A DNA stretch of 7,931 bases. Origin: Bordetella parapertussis. Lineage in GTDB: Bacteria; Pseudomonadota; Gammaproteobacteria; Burkholderiales; Burkholderiaceae_C. Position 1 is the first letter of the stretch, and every line of letters starts with the position of its first letter. The notes beneath the pieces are model-generated. The model ran no database searches, was not told the DNA's origin, and worked only from the letters and a program-made list of their open reading frames with translations. Where the stretch lies: assembly GCA_945878355.1 (NCBI GenBank), contig CAMCTC010000161.1, forward strand, positions 1 to 7,931, in the 5' to 3' direction. Below are positions 1-6,130 of this stretch, in pieces. The translations under genes and the position numbers were made by a program.

Positions 1-286
1 CCGGCTGGTGGATGCCGACCACGTTGTGCCGGCCTTCGTACGAGACGATCGACGGCGAGTAGCCGGGGTGGCTGCGTATCTTGTCCTCGTCGATCGCGAA
101 CTCGTGCACGCGCAGGCCGTTGCGCTCGAACTCGCGCCGCATCAGCGCCTGGGCCGACTGCTCGGCGCCGAGCAGCGAGGGTTCGGCGACCAGTTCGCAC
201 AGCAGCGCGATCGCTTCGTCGCGCTGGGCGTCGACGGCGCCGATGATCTGCGACTCGGTCAGCGGGTTCAGGGTCTGGGTGTCCAT
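1..286 (-). CDS. ArgE/DapE-type M20 family deacylase, N-terminal 95 residues (runs off left edge)
   Basis: The visible protein starts MDTQTLNPLTESQIIGAVDA and continues in one open frame to the window edge. Its pattern is that of the N-terminus of M20-family amidohydrolases annotated as ArgE/DapE-type deacylases: a helix with a Glu/Leu-rich stretch (ELVAEPSLLGAEQSAQ, about residues 32-47), then GLRVHEF, then the segment HPGYSPSIVSYEGRHNVVGI (about 73-92). In this family the metal ligands lie downstream of that point, so none is visible and the substrate cannot be told. M20 deacylases hydrolyse N-acyl groups from amino acids or related compounds in the cytoplasm, usually using zinc. The ATG at 284-286 is preceded by AGGAAA at a suitable distance. 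The gene lies 58 bases after the dienelactone-hydrolase-like gene on the same strand, with no obvious terminator between, so the two may be co-transcribed. Confidence 0.8.
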   Translation of the reverse strand, partial: MDTQTLNPLTESQIIGAVDAQRDEAIALLCELVAEPSLLGAEQSAQALMRREFERNGLRVHEFAIDEDKIRSHPGYSPSIVSYEGRHNVVGIHQP

Positions 287-344
287 GATCGTTTCCTGGT
301 GTCGTTTCCGGGGTGAGGCGGGCTAGATCGTCGGCTGGCGGCGT

Positions 345-1037
345 TCAGCGCAGGTGGTGGCCGAAGAAGCTGAAGGTGCGGTCCCAGGCGATCTGCGACC
401 AGGCTGCGTCGTACTGGGTGATCGGGATGCGACGTGGGCCGACCGCCGTCTCGTTGGCAAACCCGTGTTGCGCCAGGTAGCGCTCGGACTGGAACGAGAC
501 GTTTGCTGCGGCGAGCTTTTTCTCCAGGTCATCGACGGTGGCGATCGGAAACGCTGCGTCCTGGGTTGCCCAGTGCGCGAGCAGCGGCGCTTTGATGCGC
601 GAAGCGTCGATGAAGTCCAGCGGCGGGTAGCCATACCAGACCACGCCGGCGTCGACCTCGCTAGACTGGGTCAGCGCGAGCAGCGTCAACGCGCCGCCCA
701 TGCAAAAACCCGTCACACCGACCTTGGCGGCGCTGCGCTTGAGGAATTGGGCCGCGCCGCGGATGTCCTGCGATGCCGCATCGCCGAAGTCCAGCGCGGT
801 CATCAGGTGGTGTGCTTCCTCGGCCTCTATCGTCGATTTGCCACGGTACAGGTCGGGCACCAGCGCGGTGTAGCCGGCCTGGGCGAAGCGGTCGGCGACG
901 CCGCGGATCTGGTCGTTCAGTCCCCACCATTCCTGGATCACCACCACCGCTGGCCCTCCCTTGGCGTTTGCCGGTTCGGCCAGGTAGCCCTGAACGCTTT
1001 GCCCATCTGGGCGCTGAAAAGTCACCATCTTGCTCAT
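345..1037 (-). CDS. Dienelactone hydrolase family protein (alpha/beta hydrolase)
   Basis: This 230-residue protein matches the usual length and layout of the dienelactone hydrolase (DLH) family. In the classical enzyme, DLH opens the lactone ring of dienelactone in the chlorocatechol branch of aromatic degradation. The catalytic triad is visible as Cys112 in GFCMGG, Asp160 in TQDAAFP and His191 in YLAQHGFAN. Glu36 in VVVIQEWWGLN matches the conserved Glu that activates the cysteine nucleophile in DLH. No signal peptide is seen, so it is expected to be cytoplasmic. I chose the ATG at 1035-1037 (MSKMVTFQRPDG) because AGGAG sits 8 bases upstream; the frame stays open to an upstream start at 1118, but that would add a Cys-rich tail unlike the family. 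No other aromatic catabolic genes are in the window, so the true substrate is unknown. Many chromosomal paralogues act as general esterases or carboxymethylenebutenolidases. Confidence 0.92.
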   Translation of the reverse strand: MSKMVTFQRPDGQSVQGYLAEPANAKGGPAVVVIQEWWGLNDQIRGVADRFAQAGYTALVPDLYRGKSTIEAEEAHHLMTALDFGDAASQDIRGAAQFLKRSAAKVGVTGFCMGGALTLLALTQSSEVDAGVVWYGYPPLDFIDASRIKAPLLAHWATQDAAFPIATVDDLEKKLAAANVSFQSERYLAQHGFANETAVGPRRIPITQYDAAWSQIAWDRTFSFFGHHLR

Positions 1038-1069
1038 GCGAGAGTCTCCTGAAGAAGGGCAAAACCGGC

Positions 1070-1099
1070 AGTAGAGGGCATGACCGGCGCCGGCGTCAA
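1070..1099 (-). promoter_or_regulatory. Possible sigma-70-type promoter for the DLH-like gene
   Basis: On the minus strand TTGACG (1094-1099) is followed after 18 bases by TCTACT (1070-1075), giving 5/6 and 4/6 matches to the -35 and -10 consensus. The predicted transcript would start roughly 25 bases before the ATG at 1037 and carry the AGGAG ribosome binding site. The -35 box lies inside the GCCGGC hairpin region that follows the ABC ATPase gene. Spacing and -10 quality are only fair. Confidence 0.35.
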
Positions 1100-1146
1100 G
1101 CGCTTGGGTGACCGGCAAGCGACGCCGGCACCGAAATAGTGCCGGC
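1089..1146 (-). terminator. Overlapping GC-rich stem-loops after the ABC ATPase gene
   Basis: Beginning three bases after the ATPase stop codon there is a perfect 8-base stem, GCCGGCAC (1124-1131) with GTGCCGGC (1139-1146), around a 7-base loop. The arm at 1121-1129 (GACGCCGGC) can instead pair perfectly over 9 bases with GCCGGCGTC at 1089-1097, and CGCTTG (1101-1106) with CAAGCG (1116-1121) forms an inner stem. No T-run follows on the minus strand, so this is not a textbook intrinsic terminator. It may slow or stop transcription, or protect the 3' end of the operon message. Confidence 0.45.
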
Positions 1147-1149
1147 CTG

Positions 1150-1839
<690 letters not shown>

Positions 1840-1844
1840 CGTCG

Positions 1845-2807
1845 TCACGCCTGGGCTTCGATCATCGCGCCCAGCGCCGCCAAGCCTTGACCTTGCGCAT
1901 CGGGCGCGTCGCAGGGCACGACGCTGCGGTCCATGCTGCGCAGCCAGGTCAGCTGGCGTTTGGCGAGCTGCCGGGTCGCTGCCAAGCCCAGCGCTCGCAG
2001 CGACGACAGGTCGCCGCCAGCAGCCAGCAAGTCCCAGGTCTGGCGGTAACCCACGCAGCGGATCGCCGGCAGCCCGGGATGCAGGTCGCCGCGAGCGCGC
2101 AAGCCACGCACCTCGTCGACCAGACCGGCGGCCAGCATCGCATCGAAACGCTCGCCGATGCGGGCGTGCAACCAAGGCCGCGACATCGGTTCCAGTGCCA
2201 GCATGGGCAGCGCCAGCCCGGCGCTGCGCGACTGGCCGTGAAAACTGCTCAAAGGCCGTCCACTGAGCTGCCAGACCTCGAGCGCGCGCTGGATGCGCTG
2301 GGCGTCGGTCGGCGGCAGACGCGCCGCGGTGACTGGGTCGACGCTGGCCAGTTCGGCGTGCAGCGCCGGCCAGCCTTGGGTTGCGGCACGGGCGTCCAGC
2401 GCGGCGCGGACCTCAGCGTCCGCCGCAGGCATCGCGTCCAGGCCGTCGATCAAGGCCTTGAAGTACAGCATCGTGCCGCCGACCAGCAGCGCGATACGGC
2501 CGCGTTCGTTGATCTGCGCTATCAAGCGCGTCGCATCGGCGACGAAGCGCGCTGCCGAATAGGCCTCGAGCGGGTCGAGGATGTCGATCAGGTGGTGCGG
2601 CACGGCGGCGCGTTCGGCGGCGCTGGGTTTGGCCGTGCCGATGTCCAGGCCACGAAAGACCTGGGCCGAATCGACGCTGATCAGCTCGACCGGCCAGCGT
2701 TGCGCGACGGCGAGCGCCAACGCGGACTTGCCGCTGGCGGTCGGCCCGGCGATGCCCACAGCCCGCCAACCGGCGGGTCTAGGTCCCATCGTCGCCAGCA
2801 GGTTCAT
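1845..2807 (-). CDS. miaA: tRNA dimethylallyltransferase (tRNA delta-2-isopentenylpyrophosphate transferase)
   Basis: MiaA transfers a dimethylallyl group to N6 of adenosine 37, next to the anticodon of tRNAs that read codons beginning with U; this is the first step to the ms2i6A modification that stabilises codon pairing. The 320-residue protein has the family's motifs in order: P-loop GPTASGKS (21-28), [16 protein letters not shown] (46-61), HHLID followed by [31 protein letters not shown], the CVGYRQTW motif, and the C-terminal [13 protein letters not shown] segment. Length fits the family. I placed the start at the ATG at 2805-2807 because it overlaps the stop of the upstream exporter gene as ATGA, a coupling signature. 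An in-frame ATG at 2787-2789 (MGPRPAGW), six codons later, is a good alternative, giving 314 residues. The variation inside the motifs (Val-Phe rather than the more usual Val-Tyr at 50-51) is conservative and the enzyme looks intact. Confidence 0.96.
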   Translation of the reverse strand: MNLLATMGPRPAGWRAVGIAGPTASGKSALALAVAQRWPVELISVDSAQVFRGLDIGTAKPSAAERAAVPHHLIDILDPLEAYSAARFVADATRLIAQINERGRIALLVGGTMLYFKALIDGLDAMPAADAEVRAALDARAATQGWPALHAELASVDPVTAARLPPTDAQRIQRALEVWQLSGRPLSSFHGQSRSAGLALPMLALEPMSRPWLHARIGERFDAMLAAGLVDEVRGLRARGDLHPGLPAIRCVGYRQTWDLLAAGGDLSSLRALGLAATRQLAKRQLTWLRSMDRSVVPCDAPDAQGQGLAALGAMIEAQA

Positions 2808-4051
2808 GCGCTGTGCAGGCGCTCGCCGTCGCGTCGCACCAGGGTCCAGGCCACCAACGCGGTCATCGCCGCGGCGCAGGCCATGCCCAGCGCGAACGGC
2901 CGCACCGTGCCGTCCAGCGACCGACCCAACCACAGGCCGATGCAAAAAGCGCCCGCTGCGGTGACGAAACCGGCCAGCGCCGATGCCAGCCCAGCCGCTT
3001 TCGGGAACGGTGCGACCGAGCCGACCTGGCCGCAAGGCATGTGGATGCCGTGACCCAGCGCGTACAACCAGGTCGGCGCCATCACTGCCAGCAAGGACCG
3101 GCTGTCGGTGATCGCCAGCGTGATCAATGCCACGCAAGCGGCCAGCGTGAACCAAGCGCCGCGCTTCACCGCGCCGACCAGTCCGAAACGCGGAATCCAG
3201 CGCCGGCACAGCAGCGTGCCGACCATGTACGACAGCGAGCAGCTGCTCATCACCAAGCCGGCCCAGCTTGGCGCCAGGCCAAGCACCTGGATCAGCACAA
3301 AGCCCGATCCGGCGAGAAAGATGAACAAGCCGCCATAGCTGCAAGCCACCAACGCTGTCCAGGCCCTGAAGCCGGGATGGCTGAGCGTGGCCGCGATCTG
3401 GCGCAGCAGCGGCCGCAGCTGCGTGGCCTCAGGTCGACGGTGTTGGGCGGTCTCTGGCAGCGCGACCGCGATGAAGACCGTCAGCGCCGCGCCGGCCAGA
3501 CCCATGACGACCATCGCGGCGCGCCAGCCCCAGGCGGCGACCAGCAAGCCGCCCAGAGCCGGGCTGACGATCGCGACCAAGCCGAGGCCGGTCAGCGCCC
3601 GCGCCATCACCATCGCACCCTCGCGTGGCTCGTACAGGTCGCGCACCATCGCGCGGGCGCAGACCACCGCTGCCGACATCGCCGCGCCCTGCACAGCACG
3701 CCAGGCCACCACCGCCATCACCTGATCGGACAGCGCCGCGCCGACACTGGCCAGCGCGTACAGCGCCAGGCCTAGCAGCAACACCGGACGTCGGCCGACC
3801 CGGTCGGCCACCGGACCCCAAACCAGCTGGGCCAGGCCGAAACCCAGGATCAGCGCGGCCATCGTCAGCTGCACCGGCGCCATCGACGCATGCAGGTCGG
3901 CTGCCAGCGCCGGCAGCGCGGGCAGCATCAAGTCGGTGGTCAGCGGCTGCAGCCCCATCAGCAGCGTCAGCACCAACGCTGCAAAGGCGTTCGACAGACC
4001 GGGCGCAGGGACCACGGTCGGCCCGGCTGCCGCCAAGGGCAGGCCGCCCAT
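2804..4051 (-). CDS. Bcr/CflA-type multidrug exporter, major facilitator superfamily (DHA1)
   Basis: This is a very hydrophobic 415-residue protein with about 12 predicted membrane segments, the size and layout of a DHA1 drug:proton antiporter. The first membrane helix carries TDLMLPALP (39-47), a phrase typical of Bcr/CflA proteins. The loop between helices 2 and 3 has motif A as [11 protein letters not shown] (79-89), and an antiporter-like motif C is seen in [15 protein letters not shown] late [14 protein letters not shown] segment also fits this subfamily. Known members export bicyclomycin, chloramphenicol, sulphonamides or cysteine, but the substrate cannot be read from sequence. The ATG at 4049-4051 shares a base with the stop of the upstream pseudouridine synthase gene (TGATG) and is the preferred start. 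A GTG at 4084 would add 11 residues inside the upstream gene. Its stop overlaps miaA by four bases. Confidence 0.93.
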   Translation of the reverse strand: MGGLPLAAAGPTVVPAPGLSNAFAALVLTLLMGLQPLTTDLMLPALPALAADLHASMAPVQLTMAALILGFGLAQLVWGPVADRVGRRPVLLLGLALYALASVGAALSDQVMAVVAWRAVQGAAMSAAVVCARAMVRDLYEPREGAMVMARALTGLGLVAIVSPALGGLLVAAWGWRAAMVVMGLAGAALTVFIAVALPETAQHRRPEATQLRPLLRQIAATLSHPGFRAWTALVACSYGGLFIFLAGSGFVLIQVLGLAPSWAGLVMSSCSLSYMVGTLLCRRWIPRFGLVGAVKRGAWFTLAACVALITLAITDSRSLLAVMAPTWLYALGHGIHMPCGQVGSVAPFPKAAGLASALAGFVTAAGAFCIGLWLGRSLDGTVRPFALGMACAAAMTALVAWTLVRRDGERLHSA

Positions 4052-4833
4052 CAAAAGCGCTCGTCGGGACGCAGATAGCGCCACTGACCCACCGGCAGCT
4101 TGCCCAGCACCACGCTGCCGATGCGGACCCGCTTCAGCCCCAGCACCTCGAGACCGACCTGCTCACACATGCGCCTGATCTGGCGCTTGCGGCCCTCGCG
4201 CAGCACGAAGCGCAGTTGGTCCTCGTTGGCCCAGCTGACCCGGGCCGGCTTGAGGCGTCGGCCGTCGAGTTCCAGCCCGTTCTGCAGCAAACGCATGTTC
4301 TCGGCCGGGAAGGGCAGGTCGTGCTCGTCGGCGCGCTGCGGTTGCACCCGTACCAGGTATTCCTTCTCGACGTTGCTGTCCTCGCCGATCAACTGCTTGG
4401 CGATGCGGCCGTCTTGCGTGAGCACCAGCAAGCCGGTGGAATCGATGTCCAGCCTGCCGGCCGGCGCCAGGCCGCGCACATGGCCGTGGTGAAAGCGCAT
4501 CGGCACCTTGTCCTCGGCCCAGCGGTTGGCGGCAGAAAACAACACCGACGCCGGCTGGTAACCGTCCTCGGCCTGGCCCGACACATAGCCCATCGGCTTG
4601 TGCAGCAGCACGGTGACGCGCTGAGCCTGTTGCAGCCGCGCCAGCGGGTCGACCTCGATCACGGCGTCGGGCTGCACACGCTGGCCCAGCACCGCGGGCT
4701 GGCCGTCGACGTTGACCCAGCCGGCCTCTATCCATTCGTCGGCCTCACGGCGGGAGGACAGGCCGCGCTCGGCCATCACTTTGGACAGTCGGACGCCATC
4801 TGCAGGGGCGGCATCGTTGGAATGAATTGTCAT
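4051..4833 (-). CDS. rluF: RsuA-family 23S rRNA pseudouridine synthase, RluF-like
   Basis: The 260-residue protein has an N-terminal S4 RNA-binding domain (about 13-62, VRLSKVMAERGLSSRREADE) followed by an RsuA-type pseudouridine synthase domain. The catalytic aspartate is Asp129 in GRLDIDSTGLLVLT, and the later motifs KEYLVRV and EGRKRQIRRMCEQVGLEV fit the family. The C-terminal RVRIGSVVLGKLPVGQWRYL resembles E. coli RluF more than RluB, RluE or RsuA; RluF isomerises a uridine near position 2604 of 23S rRNA. The RluF assignment is by recalled similarity and could be a neighbouring subfamily. Unlike E. coli RluF, there is no basic C-terminal tail. The ATG at 4831-4833 is the only sensible start, but no good Shine-Dalgarno precedes it. 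It heads the coupled run into the exporter gene, miaA and the ABC ATPase. The 42 bases between it and the upstream MFS remnant hold no convincing promoter. Confidence 0.88.
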   Translation of the reverse strand: MTIHSNDAAPADGVRLSKVMAERGLSSRREADEWIEAGWVNVDGQPAVLGQRVQPDAVIEVDPLARLQQAQRVTVLLHKPMGYVSGQAEDGYQPASVLFSAANRWAEDKVPMRFHHGHVRGLAPAGRLDIDSTGLLVLTQDGRIAKQLIGEDSNVEKEYLVRVQPQRADEHDLPFPAENMRLLQNGLELDGRRLKPARVSWANEDQLRFVLREGRKRQIRRMCEQVGLEVLGLKRVRIGSVVLGKLPVGQWRYLRPDERF

Positions 4834-4875
4834 GGCGCCAATTGGATCACGGCTTGCGGACCCTCCAGGCTGCGC

Positions 4876-5160
4876 TCAAGCAGGGTTTCGCGCTGCATCG
4901 GTGCCCGGCTCGATCCGCGGCAATTGCAGCAACAGCCGCACCGGCGAGTCGAAGATCAACCAGGCCTGGACGCAAAATCCTGCCAGTGCCAGCCACAGGC
5001 AGGCCGAGGCGCCCCAGACCTCGCCGACCACGCCACCCAGCGCCGCACCCAAGGGACGGGCGCCCATGTTGACGGTCAGGAAGATCGCCGACATCCGGCC
5101 CAGCATCGTCGGCGGCGTCACGGCCTGGCGCAGCGTGGCTGAGCTGATCGTCAACAGGAT
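4876..5160 (-). pseudogene. C-terminal remnant of an EntS-like MFS transporter
   Basis: About 94 residues are readable ending at the TGA at 4876-4878. The stretch SSATLRQAVTPPTMLGR, followed by SAIFLTVNMGARPLGAALGG and a further hydrophobic helix, is characteristic of the last quarter of MFS_3/EntS-like transporters, which normally have about 400 residues. Upstream of the ILLTISS segment the resemblance stops, and the same frame meets a TGA at 5188-5190. No ATG or Shine-Dalgarno is present; only a TTG at 5152-5154 could start a 92-residue product. I read this as a gene whose first three quarters were deleted or replaced when the DNA to its right, which carries hicAB, arrived. It lies just upstream of the pseudouridine synthase gene on the same strand, so it may originally have belonged to that transcription unit, and its loss may have changed how that operon is expressed. 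Confidence 0.75.
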
Positions 5161-5242
5161 CGGCAGGTCGGCGGGTCGCCTGAGCGGTCACGGTTAGGCG
5201 GCGTCAGCCCGTTGCAGCGCTTGGGCCACGGACTCGCGCCCG

Positions 5243-5333
5243 AGGCGGTATCAGGCTGGCCTTGCGCTTCAATGATCAGTATCGATGGATGAGCAACTTC
5301 ATCCTGGGAGCGGGATCTCTTGCGATACCGCCT
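5243..5333. repeat. 10-base perfect inverted repeat enclosing a 6-base hairpin
   Basis: AGGCGGTATC at 5243-5252 is the exact reverse complement of GATACCGCCT at 5324-5333. Inside this 91-base interval GGATGA (5287-5292) pairs perfectly with TCATCC (5299-5304) across a 6-base loop. TGCAGCGCTT occurs twice in direct orientation, at 5213-5222 and 5333-5342, the second abutting the right arm of the inverted repeat. The arrangement could be a small non-autonomous element or a structured RNA, or may be accidental in G+C-rich DNA. Confidence 0.4.
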
Positions 5334-5362
5334 GCAGCGCTTCGTCGGTTGGCGCAGGGCTC

Positions 5363-5391
5363 TTGGCACGTTCGTCAGTGAAGCCTAAATT
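5363..5391 (+). promoter_or_regulatory. Candidate sigma-70 promoter for hicAB
   Basis: TTGGCA (5363-5368) and TAAATT (5386-5391) are separated by 17 bases, matching the -35 box at five of six positions and the -10 box at four of six. Transcription would begin near 5398, about 34 bases before the hicA ATG. A second possible -10, TAAAAT at 5419-5424, has only a weak -35 (TTTATT at 5397-5402) and would give a leaderless message, so it is less attractive, though some hicAB loci use more than one promoter. Confidence 0.45.
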
Positions 5392-5404
5392 CCGGGTTTA
5401 TTGT

Positions 5405-5420
5405 TGTGTAGACATGTGTA
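5405..5420 (+). promoter_or_regulatory. Candidate HicB operator: TGTGTA direct repeat 10 bases apart
   Basis: TGTGTA occurs at 5405-5410 and again at 5415-5420, one helical turn apart, with the palindrome ACATGT (5412-5417) in between, in the comparatively A+T-rich leader just before hicA. HicB antitoxins with a ribbon-helix-helix domain repress their own promoters by binding repeated short sites, and this is the best such site in the region. That it is the operator is inference. Confidence 0.35.
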
Positions 5421-5431
5421 AAATTATCATC

Positions 5432-5611
5432 ATGAACAGCACGGCGATCATCAAGAAGATCAAGGCCGATGGCTGGGTGCTGGTTCACACGGTTGGCTCG
5501 CACCACCAGTTCAAGCACCCCACCAAGCCCGGCAAGGTGACGGTGCCGCACCCCAAGAAAGACCTGCCGCTGCCCACCGCGCGCAGCATCCTCAAGCAAG
5601 CCGGCCTGTGA
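5432..5611 (+). CDS. hicA: HicA toxin, mRNA interferase
   Basis: HicA is a small double-stranded-RNA-binding-fold ribonuclease that cuts mRNA and tmRNA and arrests growth when not neutralised by HicB. This 59-residue protein has the full family pattern: MNSTAIIKKIKADGWVLV, the catalytic His24 in VGSHHQFKHP (20-29 region), TVPHPKKDLP and the terminal ARSILKQAGL. Length is standard, and no key residue is missing, so the toxin looks active. I chose the ATG at 5432-5434 because homologues begin MNS; an in-frame ATG at 5414 would add six residues with no better ribosome binding site. No clear Shine-Dalgarno precedes either start, which would keep toxin translation low relative to the antitoxin. 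The gene is followed 19 bases later by hicB in the usual toxin-first order. Confidence 0.95.
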   Translation: MNSTAIIKKIKADGWVLVHTVGSHHQFKHPTKPGKVTVPHPKKDLPLPTARSILKQAGL

Positions 5612-5630
5612 GGGCCTGCAGGAGTTGCCC

Positions 5631-6032
5631 ATGTTTTACCCCGTCTATGTCCACACCGGCGACGCCAAGCGAGCGCATGGTGTGACCTTTCCCGACTTCG
5701 CGGGCTGCTTTGCTGCGGCCGATGATTGGGCCGATCTGCCTGCCGCGATTCAAGAGGCGGTGCAGGCGCACTTCCATGGCGAAGGGGCGCAAGCGGTGCC
5801 GCAGCCCACGCCGCTGGAAGTGCTGGCCTCGGACCCGCAGTTCGAGGGCGGGGCGTGGATGCTGGTTGATGTCGATCTAAGCCGTATCGACACCCGCCCG
5901 GTGCGGCTGAACATCAGCCTGCCGGCCAATCTGGTGGATGAGATCGACGCCTTCGCCCGCAGCCATGGCTCCACGCGCAGTGGCTTCTTGGCTCAGGCGG
6001 CACGACAGGCGATGGCGCAGCAAGATGCGTGA
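5631..6032 (+). CDS. hicB: HicB antitoxin with ribbon-helix-helix DNA-binding domain
   Basis: HicB binds and blocks HicA and represses the operon. The 133-residue protein has the HicB N-terminal partial RNase-H-like fold (about 1-65): YPVYVHTGDAKRAHGVTFPD, then GCFAAADDWADLPAAIQEAV. A C-terminal ribbon-helix-helix domain follows (about 91-128): VRLNISLPANLVDEIDAF, then GSTRSGFLAQAARQAM. The RHH form, as opposed to a helix-turn-helix form, predicts dimeric binding to short repeated operator sites. The ATG at 5631 follows a strong AGGAG (5620-5624) at 6 bases; a TTG two codons earlier overlaps that site and is unlikely. The much better ribosome binding site than hicA fits the need for excess antitoxin. 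Nothing about the protein looks truncated. Confidence 0.95.
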   Translation: MFYPVYVHTGDAKRAHGVTFPDFAGCFAAADDWADLPAAIQEAVQAHFHGEGAQAVPQPTPLEVLASDPQFEGGAWMLVDVDLSRIDTRPVRLNISLPANLVDEIDAFARSHGSTRSGFLAQAARQAMAQQDA

Positions 6033-6038
6033 TTTGGT

Positions 6039-6051
6039 TGCCAGCTTGGCA
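6039..6051 (+). terminator. Weak stem-loop after hicB
   Basis: TGCCA (6039-6043) and TGGCA (6047-6051) pair perfectly across a 3-base loop, six bases past the hicB stop and between two convergent genes. There is no T-run after it and the stem is short, so its role in ending hicAB transcription is doubtful. A second possible stem, GCTGT (6056-6060) with ACAGC (6075-6079), follows. Confidence 0.2.
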
Positions 6052-6130
6052 CACGGCTGTAGCTCAGTGGACCAACAGCGGCAGGTGTGCAGACCGGCAC
6101 GCTGCAGGCGGACGCCGAGCTTGCAGGGCA

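Larger units (their letters stand above)
5161..5431. other. Non-coding stretch between MFS remnant and hicA, with inverted repeats
   Basis: No convincing gene was found in these roughly 270 bases. On the minus strand a 72-codon open frame (5151-5369) contains HPSILIIEAQ, which faintly recalls the segment around a catalytic Asp in IS5-type transposases, but the key Asp is Glu and the flanks do not fit. On the plus strand a 30-codon frame (5289-5381, starting MSNFILGAGS) has no Shine-Dalgarno and no recognised relative. The stretch also holds a 10-base inverted repeat, a 6-base hairpin, a repeated TGCAGCGCTT and the hicA promoter region, listed separately. It could be debris of a mobile element. 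Confidence 0.5.

Noticed and set aside
1038..1118. N-terminal extension of the DLH-like protein from an upstream start at 1118
   Set aside because: The AGGAG site and Glu36 numbering favour the ATG at 1035-1037, and the extension overlaps the hairpin and promoter region.
3625..5142. 505-codon open frame on the plus strand
   Set aside because: It lies antisense to the exporter, the pseudouridine synthase and the MFS remnant, is rich in Pro/Arg/Ala/Gln as expected for a shadow in G+C-rich DNA, and has no recognisable domain.
5289..5381. 30-codon plus-strand frame starting MSNFILGAGS
   Set aside because: It has no Shine-Dalgarno and no known relative, and it overlaps both the inverted-repeat arm and the hicA promoter boxes, so there is no support for expression.
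6055..6070. tRNA-like 5' segment, GGCTGTAGCTCAGTGG, after hicB
   Set aside because: It resembles the start of several tRNAs, but no closing D-arm, anticodon stem, T-arm consensus or matching acceptor strand follows. It may be chance or at most a tiny fragment.
6039..6130. Intrinsic terminator between hicB and the SulP gene
   Set aside because: Only short stems without a T-run were found. They are kept as a weak stem-loop, not a confident terminator.
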